DNA from: Mesorhizobium denitrificans
GTDB taxonomy: Bacteria; Pseudomonadota; Alphaproteobacteria; Rhizobiales; Rhizobiaceae
Assembly: GCF_003403035.1 (NCBI RefSeq)
Contig: NZ_QURN01000005.1
Coordinates: 293,753 to 357,752 of the forward strand
Length of the DNA: 64,000 bases
Direction of reading: 5' to 3'
In this document: one piece after another, positions 1-7,983 of the stretch
How the letters are laid out: every line of letters begins with the position of its first letter
Numbering within the stretch: position 1 is the stretch's first letter
The notes under the pieces: generated by a model
Database searches by the model: none
Seen by the model: only the letters and a program-made list of their open reading frames with translations
What the model was told of the DNA's origin: nothing
Position numbers and translations under genes: made by a program

Positions 1-311
1 CAGGCTTCTTCGCAGAGCGTTTCAGTGGGGCATACACGCGCGCACATGCCGCCGAGGATGTTCTGATCGAAAATGGTCTTGGCTGAACCGAGCGGATTGC
101 CGGTTGCTATCTGCCGAATGAACATCGGAATGTCGATTGATGTCGGACACGCCTGCATGCATGGCGCGTCATAACAGAAGTAGCAGCGATCGGCCTCAAC
201 CAGCGCTTCGTGCTTGTCGAGCGGTGGATGCAGATCGGAAAAATTATCGGCATATTCAGCGGGCGCAAGACGCCCCGGCTCGATGCCATCCTTGAACAGA
301 CCTATGGCCAT
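1..311 (-). CDS. preT: Dihydropyrimidine dehydrogenase subunit PreT, N-terminal part (cut by window edge)
   Basis: Only the first 103 codons lie in the window; the gene continues past base 1. PreT is the FAD/Fe-S subunit that, with PreA, reduces uracil and thymine with NAD(P)H in reductive pyrimidine catabolism. The fragment starts MAIGLFKDGIEPGRL and holds a four-cysteine Fe-S motif (CYFCYDAPCMQACPT) followed by GMCARVCPTETLCEEAC. This is the ferredoxin-like N-terminal domain shared with the glutamate synthase small subunit and eukaryotic DPD. The alternative, a glutamate synthase small subunit, is less likely because the spacing and the CPTSIDIPMFIR stretch fit PreT better. The Fe-S domain is clear; the exact family member would need the missing part. 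Confidence 0.8.
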   Translation of the reverse strand, partial: MAIGLFKDGIEPGRLAPAEYADNFSDLHPPLDKHEALVEADRCYFCYDAPCMQACPTSIDIPMFIRQIATGNPLGSAKTIFDQNILGGMCARVCPTETLCEEA

Positions 312-533
312 GCTCACTCCCGTCTATTTTTATGTTCCCGCTGTCGAACGGTACCACAGTCTGGAATTTTATCAATCGGTCAAAAATTTTCATAAGTATC
401 TGATTTGTATAAGAAAAAATATGATAATTTTAGTCAAGAAAAGTCCGTGGGCGCGGCCGAAAGGCAGCGGGCGCATCATGGTTAATGGAGCGCATAAGAT
501 TCTATTCAGGATCCAGCGCTATACGCGCATGAC

Positions 534-1118
534 ATGAGTATTTCGCATTTGAGTAAAATTGTATGTGTCGGCGCACTGGTCCTTGTCGCCGGATGCGCTA
601 GTCAGCCTACGCGCATCAACGACGTCTGCGCTGTATTTGAGCAGCGCGAGGGATTTTTCAACAATTGGCGCTCGTCTGCAGAGGAAGCATCAGCGCGGTA
701 CGGCGTTCCTGTGCATGTGCTGATGGCAACAGTGCGCAAGGAGTCAGGTTTCCAGTCAAATGCGCGTCCCCCGCGCAAGACAATGCTCGGCTTTATTCCA
801 CTCGGCCGTGAGTCCAGCGCCTATGGGTATTCGCAAGCGCTGGACGGAACGTGGGCGACATATAAGGCAGAGACAGGAAATTTCGGCGCACGCCGCTCAA
901 ACTTCGACGATGCGGTGGATTTCATTGGTTGGTACCATTCGCGTTCAGCCGCTGCACTGGGCATAGACCCGGCAGATACATATCGCCTCTACCTCGCCTA
1001 TTACCTCGGCTGGAGTGGCTACAAACGGGGCAACTGGGAGCCCGGCATCGACAAGATTGCTCGCGACACGGAAGCGATGGCACTCTCCTACGCAGGCCAG
1101 CTGAACAACTGCCGCTAG
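534..1118 (+). CDS. Lytic transglycosylase-like lipoprotein (SLT domain)
   Basis: The 194-residue product has an N-terminal lipoprotein signal with lipobox LVAGC (lipidated Cys21), so it should be anchored to a membrane facing the periplasm. The following domain matches the lysozyme-like SLT fold: YGVPVHVLMATVRKESGFQ carries the probable catalytic Glu in RKESGF, and AYGYSQALDGTWATYKAETG is the usual second motif. Such enzymes cleave peptidoglycan glycan strands with 1,6-anhydro product formation. The family assignment is firm, the exact role is unknown. Its stop overlaps the stop of the convergent ABC ATPase gene by four bases (CTAG). Confidence 0.85.
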   Translation: MSISHLSKIVCVGALVLVAGCASQPTRINDVCAVFEQREGFFNNWRSSAEEASARYGVPVHVLMATVRKESGFQSNARPPRKTMLGFIPLGRESSAYGYSQALDGTWATYKAETGNFGARRSNFDDAVDFIGWYHSRSAAALGIDPADTYRLYLAYYLGWSGYKRGNWEPGIDKIARDTEAMALSYAGQLNNCR

Positions 1119-3679
1119 CGCGGGTCTTTGCCGAACACCTTACGATATTCAGCGGCCCCGCCCTTTGCGAGTGCCTTAGCCTGCCGTTTCCAGTCCTCGC
1201 GCTCAATGCGCCCGCGAAATGCAAGGTGCTCATCCACCCAATCGCGCTCGGCCTTGGTCCACGCTGCGACTTGCGCAAAGGTATAGATTCCAAGCTGATG
1301 AAGCTTTGACTCGATCACCGGCCCGACGCCGGAAATCATCTTGAGATCATCAGGCTTTGACGGCTTAGCGATGCGCGCGGGCTTGTTGTCCTTTTTAAGC
1401 GGCGCTGCCGCCTTTTTGGCTGTCTTGCGCGGTTCGCTTATCAACGAAACAGCAGGGGTAGACCTTGCTCGCTTGGGAGGTGCTGGCGTTGCAACCGCGA
1501 CGCGCTCGCGCGCTTCCTCCAAGGCAGCAGGCTCGTCGGTTGGCACAACATCTTCTGCCGGTGGTTCGGTTGTTCCGCCTTCGAAGCGGATGACCTGCTC
1601 CATTGTGGCAAGCGTTGCGTCGTCCAGCCAGCACAGGCTTCTATGACCATTGCCAAGATCGCGAAGTGGCGGAAGCTGCGTTTCGCACCTGTTGTCCGGG
1701 ACGAACTTCTTCCAGCGACAACGCGTCTGGAATGGGCAACCCGGTGGTGGATTCATTGCTGACGGTATGTCGCCCTCAAGAACAATGTGCTTCTTGACCA
1801 CGCTGGTATCGGCAATCGGGATCGCCGACAGCAACGCCTCTGTATAAGGATGGTAGGGCGGCGCAAAGATCTGGTCCGTCGTCCCCTGCTCCACAATGTG
1901 ACCGAGATACATGACCACCACACGGTCCGCGATGTAGCGCACGACAGAGAGGTCGTGACTGATGAACAGCATGGTCGTCTTGTTCTTGCGCTGAATGTCC
2001 ATCAGCAATTCTGTAACTGCCGCCTGAACGGACACGTCCAGCGCCGACACCGGCTCGTCGGCCACCACGACCTTAGCTTGACCGGCGAATGCCCGCGCGA
2101 CGCCGATGCGCTGCTTCTGGCCCCCCGATAGCTGGCGCGGCATGCGGTCCGCAAAAGCGCGCGGTAACTTTACGAGGTCGAGCAGTTCAAACATGCGCTT
2201 GCGACGATCGTCCGGCGTTTTTCCATAGTTGAACTTTTCGAGCGTACGGATGATCTGCGAGCCGACCGAATGGCTTGGATTGAGCGTGTCGAACGGATTC
2301 TGGAACACCATCTGAATGCCCGAAACGGTCTGCACGTCGCGCACTTCGATGGGCTTCGACTCGATATCAATATTGTCGAGTGTGACTGTGCCTGAACTTG
2401 CCGTTTCCAGACCAAGCAAGACCTTGGCAAGCGTAGACTTGCCGCAGCCGGATTCACCTACTATGGCGACCGTTTCGGACTCTCGAGCTTCGAAGCTGAT
2501 CGCCTCGTTGGCTTTAACAACACGCGCCTCACCGCTTGCACCGAAGACCTCGTTGCCGCCGACCTTGTAGTATTTCTTAAGATCATTGATCTTGAGAACT
2601 GGCGCGCCCGGCTTGACTGGCTCATGCTTGCGGTCCGCACCAGGCGGAAGCGCTGCCCAATCGATTTCATTGAAGCGCACACAACGGCTGAAATGGCCGT
2701 CATGCCCCTCGACCGGGATCATGGGAATTTCGGCTGCGTTACACAAGCCATCCACGAAGTGATGGCAGCGCGGCCCGAAGTTACAGCCCTTCGGACGATC
2801 CTGCGGCAATGGCAGTTGACCGGGAATCGCAACCAGCGGTCGGGAGTTCTTGTCGGCGCCAGGCAGCGGGATCGACCGGAAAAGCCCCTGCGTATAGGGA
2901 TGTCGCATCCGGTCGAAAACGTCTTCGATCTTGCCGGTTTCGACAGCCTCTCCCGAATACATGACCGTAATGCGGTCGCAGGTTTCAAGGATAAGGCCGA
3001 GATTGTGCGACACGAAAATCATAGACGTGCCGAACTTCTCGCCAAGCCCTTTTACCAAGTCGACAATGCCCGCCTCAACGGTAACATCGAGCGCGGTGGT
3101 CGGTTCATCAAGCAGCAACAGGGCGGGCTTTGAGAGCAGCGCCATTGCAATGACGATGCGCTGTTGTTGGCCGCCTGAAAGCTGGTGCGGATACGAGCGC
3201 ATCATACGCTCGGGATCTGGCAACTTCACTGCACGCACCATTTCCAGCGCGCGATTATATGCCTCGTCCTTTGACACCTTGTCGTGGATCAGCGGGACTT
3301 CCATGAGCTGCTGGCCGATCTTCATTGCCGGGTTCAGGCTCGCCATCGGCTCCTGATAGATCATGGCGATCTTGTTGCCACGAATTGAGCGAAGTTCTTC
3401 ATCGCTCATTTCGCCCATATCTTTGCCCTGAAAGATTATGCGGCCGTCGACGATTTTTCCCACATTTGACAGGTCGCGCATGATGCCGAGCGAAACAGTC
3501 GACTTTCCGCAGCCCGATTCACCGACGATGCCCATCGCCTCGCCCGGCATGACGGTGCAGGAAAAATCCATAACCGCAGGGATTTCACCGCGCTTCGTAA
3601 AAAACGAAATCGAAAGGTTCTCGATTTCGAGTATCGGTCTTGCGGATTTGACGGACGTGGCTTTTATCGCTTCGTTCAT
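1115..3679 (-). CDS. Fused double ABC ATPase of a peptide-type importer with C-terminal helix-hairpin-helix tail
   Basis: This 854-residue protein joins two oligopeptide-type ATPases (DppD-like, then DppF-like) in one chain, as YejF does. Each half has a Walker A (GESGCGKST), a signature (LSGGQQQR and LSGGQKQR), a Walker B (LLLLDEPTTALD and VVVADEPVSALD) and an oligopeptide C-terminal Cys motif (GCNFGPRC, GCPFQTRC). After about residue 690 follows an Ala/Pro/Lys-rich linker, then a 79-residue tail (776-854) starting PDDLKMISGVGP and ending KVFGKDPR. From family knowledge, this helix-hairpin-helix-like tail also occurs at the C terminus of rhizobial NuoE and some L21 proteins. The start has AGGAAAG upstream. 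It is the last gene of the importer operon. Confidence 0.9.
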   Translation of the reverse strand: MNEAIKATSVKSARPILEIENLSISFFTKRGEIPAVMDFSCTVMPGEAMGIVGESGCGKSTVSLGIMRDLSNVGKIVDGRIIFQGKDMGEMSDEELRSIRGNKIAMIYQEPMASLNPAMKIGQQLMEVPLIHDKVSKDEAYNRALEMVRAVKLPDPERMMRSYPHQLSGGQQQRIVIAMALLSKPALLLLDEPTTALDVTVEAGIVDLVKGLGEKFGTSMIFVSHNLGLILETCDRITVMYSGEAVETGKIEDVFDRMRHPYTQGLFRSIPLPGADKNSRPLVAIPGQLPLPQDRPKGCNFGPRCHHFVDGLCNAAEIPMIPVEGHDGHFSRCVRFNEIDWAALPPGADRKHEPVKPGAPVLKINDLKKYYKVGGNEVFGASGEARVVKANEAISFEARESETVAIVGESGCGKSTLAKVLLGLETASSGTVTLDNIDIESKPIEVRDVQTVSGIQMVFQNPFDTLNPSHSVGSQIIRTLEKFNYGKTPDDRRKRMFELLDLVKLPRAFADRMPRQLSGGQKQRIGVARAFAGQAKVVVADEPVSALDVSVQAAVTELLMDIQRKNKTTMLFISHDLSVVRYIADRVVVMYLGHIVEQGTTDQIFAPPYHPYTEALLSAIPIADTSVVKKHIVLEGDIPSAMNPPPGCPFQTRCRWKKFVPDNRCETQLPPLRDLGNGHRSLCWLDDATLATMEQVIRFEGGTTEPPAEDVVPTDEPAALEEARERVAVATPAPPKRARSTPAVSLISEPRKTAKKAAAPLKKDNKPARIAKPSKPDDLKMISGVGPVIESKLHQLGIYTFAQVAAWTKAERDWVDEHLAFRGRIEREDWKRQAKALAKGGAAEYRKVFGKDPR

Positions 3680-3689
3680 CGTTCTTTCC

Positions 3690-4853
3690 TCAATCCTTCA
3701 GCGATTGCTCGCGCAACGCGTCGGCCAGAAGATTCAACCCCAGCACGAAGCTCATTAGAGCAATGGTGGGGGGCAGCGCCGGATGGATGGTAGTACGCAG
3801 CAGTCGGCTGGCGTCCTTGATCGCAGTACCCCAATCGGGGCTCTCAGGCGCAAGACCTAGACCGAAATAGCCGAGCGTGCCGAGCAGGATCGTCGTGTAG
3901 CCAATACGAAGGCATGTATCGACGATCAGTGGGCCGCGCGCATTGGGCAGGATTTCCCAAAGCATGATGTACCAAGGTGATTCACCACGGGTTTGAGCCG
4001 CAGCAATATAGTCACGCGTTTTGATATCCATCACAAGACCGCGCACGATACGGAATACGCCGGGACTAGACGCGAACACGACCGCGATGAAGATGTTCAA
4101 CTGGTTCGGGTCAATTGCGACAATGCCAAGCGGGTCAGCATTGAACACCAATCCCAGATAAACCCAGCCGCCGATCAGGATCGTGAGACCCAGCAGAATG
4201 TAAAGCCTGTCCGGACGCCTCTTGAACCGCGTGTAAAACAGCATGCAGAAAAAGATGATAGGAAACAGGAAGAATATGCCGGCCATCACATATGGGATCG
4301 GCGTTTCCATGATGCCCGGCGTCACCAACAGGTAGAACAGCAAGATCACAGGGAAAGCCAGAACAAGGTTCGCCAAGAACGACAAGAAAGTGTCGATCTT
4401 TCCGCCGTAATATCCGGCAGGCAGCCCGAGCGTCGCGCCGACCATAAGCGCGAACATCGTAGCAGCTGGCGCGATGATGAGAACGATTTGACTGCCGAAG
4501 ACCATGCGCGAGAAGACATCGCGCGAGAGCTTATCACCCCCAAACAGATAGACTCCGTGACCCGAGCCTTCCGGCACGACCGCCCCCGGCAGCGCATCCT
4601 TCATCACAGCGATCTGCGCGATTGGATCGAAATTCGCGATAACGGATGCGAATATCGCTGTAAACAGCCAGAAGAAGCAGACCGCGAGACCGATAACGCC
4701 GACGCCGGTTCCGTAAAGTTGACCGTAAAGGCCGAGCTTCTTGCGATAGAAATAGCTCGCGCCCATCACGATAGCCATGCAAATCCAGACTGGCCAAAAG
4801 CGCGCTATCACGCTGATGAGGATTTGAAATGCGCCGATATGCTCAAGATTCAT
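3690..4853 (-). CDS. Peptide-type ABC transporter permease (DppC/OppC-like)
   Basis: This is a 387-residue inner-membrane permease with many hydrophobic segments. The C-terminal half carries the binding-protein-dependent permease signature, with the EAA-loop region around MLWEILPNARGPLIVDTC and LGYFGLGLAPESPDWGTAI, typical of DppC/OppC/YejE proteins. It is longer than the usual 280-340 residues because of extra membrane segments near the N terminus (FYRKKLGLYGQLYGTGVGV) and in the middle. It lies between the dppB-like gene (12-base gap) and the fused ATPase gene (10-base gap), so it is co-transcribed. A GGAG lies eight bases before the ATG. The substrate is unknown; peptides, opines or similar are possible. 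Confidence 0.88.
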   Translation of the reverse strand: MNLEHIGAFQILISVIARFWPVWICMAIVMGASYFYRKKLGLYGQLYGTGVGVIGLAVCFFWLFTAIFASVIANFDPIAQIAVMKDALPGAVVPEGSGHGVYLFGGDKLSRDVFSRMVFGSQIVLIIAPAATMFALMVGATLGLPAGYYGGKIDTFLSFLANLVLAFPVILLFYLLVTPGIMETPIPYVMAGIFFLFPIIFFCMLFYTRFKRRPDRLYILLGLTILIGGWVYLGLVFNADPLGIVAIDPNQLNIFIAVVFASSPGVFRIVRGLVMDIKTRDYIAAAQTRGESPWYIMLWEILPNARGPLIVDTCLRIGYTTILLGTLGYFGLGLAPESPDWGTAIKDASRLLRTTIHPALPPTIALMSFVLGLNLLADALREQSLKD

Positions 4854-4865
4854 GGCTTCGGCTCC

Positions 4866-5903
4866 TCACTGCACACGGATGCGTGGATTGAGATAGGCGT
4901 AGCCGATATCCGACAGGAGCTGCGTGAACAGCACGACGAACACCGACACGAGCGAACAACCGAGCAGCAGGTCGATGTCGTTGTTGCTCGCCGCCTCAAC
5001 CAGCGTGTAGCCGAAGCCCTGGTAGCGGAACATCGTCTCCACGATCACGACGCCGGTAAGCAGCCACGGGAATTGCAGCATAATGACCGTGAACGGCGCA
5101 ATCAGCGCGTTGCGCAACGCGTGCTTGATGACCACGGCGCTAAAGGACAATCCTTTCAGGCGCGCGGTGCGGATATATTGCTGCGTCATGACCTCGACCA
5201 TCGAGGCGCGTGTCATGCGCGCGATATAGCCGATGCCGTATACCGCCATCGTCATGACCGGCAGCGTGAAATTATAGAATGTAATCCCCTGCGCGGTGGC
5301 GCTGGCAGCGGAGCCGTTCAGCCAACCCAGCCACGAGGCAAACACCACAGAGAAGATAACGCCCGACACATATTCAGGCGTGGCCGTGGTCATAATGGAA
5401 GCCGCGGACAAAACGCGGTCGGTGCGCGAGCCTTCTCGCATTCCCGCCAAGACACCGATCAACAGGGAGACGGGCACCATCGTCACCATGACCCAGAACA
5501 TGAGCAGGCCGGTGGCTCCAAGTGCCGGAAACAGCTTTGCAGCTACGGGCACGCGAAACTTGGTCGAGCACCCGAAGTCGCCTTGAAGAATGCCTGAATA
5601 AGTAGGCACGTCGGCTTCATCGCAAAATACGAAGCGTGGTGTTGCCTTGCCGGTGGAAGCATCAATGTTCGGCTGTTTCTTCACCACCCCCAGCCACTGG
5701 CCATAGCGCACGAAGAAATTTTGCCGATAGCCATTGCGCAGCAGCCAGCTTTCAAGCTGCTCCTGCGTAGCGCGCGATTCAGTTTGGCTGATTGCAAGCT
5801 TTTTCAGGTTCGGCTCAAGACTGATTAGGAAAAAGACAACAACCGTCAAGCACAGCATGGTCAACGCCATGATGCCTAGCCGTCGCAGAATAAATTGAAG
5901 CAT
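4866..5903 (-). CDS. Peptide-type ABC transporter permease (DppB/OppB-like)
   Basis: The 345-residue inner-membrane protein opens with the standard DppB start (MLQFILRRLGIMALTMLCL) and an N-terminal membrane helix. A periplasmic segment follows (about residues 35-135, with GRATPRFVFCDEADVPTYSG-like sequence), then a set of permease helices with the signature YIRTARLKGLSFSAVVIKHALRNA and the C-terminal DIGYAYLNPRIRV. The pairing with the downstream DppC-like gene and the fused ATPase shows that it forms the heterodimeric channel of the importer. GGGG precedes the ATG by five bases. A strong hairpin separates it from the upstream binding-protein gene. Confidence 0.9.
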   Translation of the reverse strand: MLQFILRRLGIMALTMLCLTVVVFFLISLEPNLKKLAISQTESRATQEQLESWLLRNGYRQNFFVRYGQWLGVVKKQPNIDASTGKATPRFVFCDEADVPTYSGILQGDFGCSTKFRVPVAAKLFPALGATGLLMFWVMVTMVPVSLLIGVLAGMREGSRTDRVLSAASIMTTATPEYVSGVIFSVVFASWLGWLNGSAASATAQGITFYNFTLPVMTMAVYGIGYIARMTRASMVEVMTQQYIRTARLKGLSFSAVVIKHALRNALIAPFTVIMLQFPWLLTGVVIVETMFRYQGFGYTLVEAASNNDIDLLLGCSLVSVFVVLFTQLLSDIGYAYLNPRIRVQ

Positions 5904-5979
5904 TGCGTCCCCTGCCGTCCAATCAGGTTGGGTGACGCGGCGGCAATGACCCCTCGGCTACATTCCCGCCACGAACGAT

Positions 5980-6005
5980 GAGCGAAGGGCGTCTGCCCTT
6001 CGCTC
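5980..6005 (-). terminator. Intercistronic hairpin between binding-protein and permease genes
   Basis: There is a perfect 11-bp inverted repeat (GAGCGAAGGGC / GCCCTTCGCTC) with a four-base loop. It lies just after the stop of the substrate-binding protein gene and 77 bases before the dppB-like start, reading on the minus strand. No strong T-run follows. It is probably a partial terminator or an mRNA-protecting stem that keeps the binding protein more abundant than the permeases, as is common in such operons. Confidence 0.6.
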
Positions 6006-6016
6006 CTGTCGTAATC

Positions 6017-7669
6017 TTAGCTCTCGGAGATCCAGATCTTGCCGAGATTGAGTTGCTGCATCGGGTGCTGGACATAACCCTGCACCTTTGCAGCATGGTG
6101 ATTATACACCTTGCGCCAAAAAGGCTGAATGATAATGCCCGAGCTCTGCAAAAGCTCCTCGCAGGTCTTCATCGGCACTTTGCGCTTTTCCGGATCGACG
6201 ATGGAGAGCGCTTCTGCGAGCGCCTTATCAAAGTCGGGGTTCGACCAGCCGGTCTCGTTCCATGCTTCGCCGGTGCGATAAGCCAGCGCCAACACCTGCA
6301 CGCCAAGCGGACGCATGGTCCAGTTGGTGAGCGAGTACGGATACTTCGTCCAGTCGTTCCAGAAGGTGGAGCCCGGCAGAACCGTGCGCTTCACCTTGAT
6401 GCCGGCGTCGCGCAACTGGGCGGCAATAGCGTCGCCCGTATTCTTGTGCCAATCTTCATCCGACGAGATCAGCTCGTGCTCAAAATCGATCTGACCAGCT
6501 TCGGTAAGAAGTGCCTTTGCCTTCTCCGTATCGCGCGCGATCTTCGGCAATTCGACATATTCCGGATGGATCGGCGCGACATGGTGGTTTTCAGCCGGAA
6601 TACCTGCGCCGTTCTGGCCAAGCTGCAGCACGACTGCATTGTCCACCGCCAACTGGAGCGCATTGCGAACTTTCTGATCGTCATAAGGCTTGTTGTTGAC
6701 GTTGGTGCGCGCAACGATGGTGATCGAGGTAACGGCTTCCGATTTCTTCAGCCCTAGATCATCGAGCGCCTGCAGATAATCCGGGGTGGTTTCGTAGTTG
6801 GCATCCACCTCGCCGGATTCAAACGCGCTGACGGCGGCATTTGGGTCGGTACCGTAATCGATGAATTCAACGCCATCGAGCATGACCTCACCGCCCCACC
6901 ATTTGCCGTCTTCACGGCGCTTGTAGACGATGCGCTGGCCAACGTCGAAGGAGACAAGCTGGAACGGGCCGGTGCCAATGGGGTTCTTCACGAAATCCGC
7001 GCCGGATTCATAGAAGGTCTTGTGAACGACCAAGGCCGGATAATCGGCAAGGTTCGGAATGAACGAGATGTCCGGCTCAGTGAGAACCACCTTGACCGTG
7101 TGGTCATCGACCTTGGTCGCGCCGCCTTCACGGATCTTCTTGGTGTTCTTGTCAGCGAGCGTACCCATGCGCGCAACCATCGAATTGCCTTCGACCGTTG
7201 CGTCCGACCACGCGTTGAGGTTGTAGATCAAATCGTCTGCTACAAACGGATCTCCATTAGACCACGTTACGTTCTTGCGCAGCTTCATGAGGTATTCGGT
7301 AGCGTTGTCGTTTACCTCCCAACCCTCGAGCAAATAGGGCTCAAACGTATATTCGGGAGTGTAGAGGACGAGCGCTTCGAGCTGCTGGCGCATCGTATTT
7401 GCGATCTCGGTCCAGTCCGCGAGACGCGGCTGCTTCGGCGCCTTGATGAACATTTGCACGCGCAGAACTCCACCCGGCTTGGGTGTCGCATCTTGAGCCT
7501 GCGCAGGGGTTGGAAGACCCAGCATTCCATACGCCATTGCTGTCGACGCGCCGAAAACGGTGGCTAAAGCCAGAAACTCACGGCGGTCTACCTCACCCTT
7601 GCGGGCCTTCTCCGCCATCTCATGGATATGATCAGGGACAACGTCCCCGTTACTCTTGTAGAACGCCAT
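6017..7669 (-). CDS. Peptide-type ABC transporter substrate-binding protein (SBP_bac_5), Tat-exported
   Basis: The product (550 residues) is the periplasmic binding protein of the importer encoded downstream. The N terminus carries a twin-arginine signal ([14 protein letters not shown]) that is unusually far in, near residue 30, followed by a hydrophobic stretch and a likely cleavage after PAQAQ. The mature part has the SBP_bac_5 pattern: [26 protein letters not shown], then [19 protein letters not shown], then [15 protein letters not shown] chose the ATG at 7669 because GGGAG lies six bases before it; a TTG two codons earlier also keeps the frame open. The ligand cannot be told from sequence. 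Confidence 0.92.
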   Translation of the reverse strand: MAFYKSNGDVVPDHIHEMAEKARKGEVDRREFLALATVFGASTAMAYGMLGLPTPAQAQDATPKPGGVLRVQMFIKAPKQPRLADWTEIANTMRQQLEALVLYTPEYTFEPYLLEGWEVNDNATEYLMKLRKNVTWSNGDPFVADDLIYNLNAWSDATVEGNSMVARMGTLADKNTKKIREGGATKVDDHTVKVVLTEPDISFIPNLADYPALVVHKTFYESGADFVKNPIGTGPFQLVSFDVGQRIVYKRREDGKWWGGEVMLDGVEFIDYGTDPNAAVSAFESGEVDANYETTPDYLQALDDLGLKKSEAVTSITIVARTNVNNKPYDDQKVRNALQLAVDNAVVLQLGQNGAGIPAENHHVAPIHPEYVELPKIARDTEKAKALLTEAGQIDFEHELISSDEDWHKNTGDAIAAQLRDAGIKVKRTVLPGSTFWNDWTKYPYSLTNWTMRPLGVQVLALAYRTGEAWNETGWSNPDFDKALAEALSIVDPEKRKVPMKTCEELLQSSGIIIQPFWRKVYNHHAAKVQGYVQHPMQQLNLGKIWISES

Positions 7670-7983
7670 GACCAACTCCCATTTTTATAGTCTCGTTGAA
7701 TTTTATCATTTCCTATCTCGTTCGGACTGTCAAAGTTCCGCGAGAATGTTCCCCAGTAGTATCAGTCTGCAACGTTGCCGGCAGGACAGTTGTCTGTAAT
7801 GCGACACAATTGGCGCAAAATTTCTAGTCGGAACAATTTGCGACAAACACCCCGGCGCAGCGCGCTTTAACGAAAAATCATTCTAGTGCTTTCCGTTCTG
7901 CACCAAAGGCGCCACAATCAATCATCCAGAATGCCGTTGCAGCGACAATGCGGTTGTCGCGCGCACGTTTGGAGGGGGACTTC
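7670..7983. promoter_or_regulatory. Divergent intergenic region with an inverted repeat before the macroglobulin gene
   Basis: These 314 bases separate the start of the binding-protein gene (minus) from the macroglobulin gene (plus) and must hold both promoters. I see no convincing sigma-70 boxes. A perfect inverted repeat GCGACAA-N5-TTGTCGC lies at 7942-7960, just upstream of the macroglobulin Shine-Dalgarno sequence (GGAGGGGG at 7971-7978). It could be an operator or a leader hairpin. Confidence 0.35.

Noticed and set aside
1..311. Apparent frameshift near the CARV/CPTET junction of preT
   Set aside because: It came from a counting error on the reverse strand; re-reading the bases gives one continuous frame to the window edge.
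3993..5597. 534-codon plus-strand frame opposite the permease genes
   Set aside because: It is charged and repeat-free and overlaps two clear permease genes on the other strand; it is a shadow frame.
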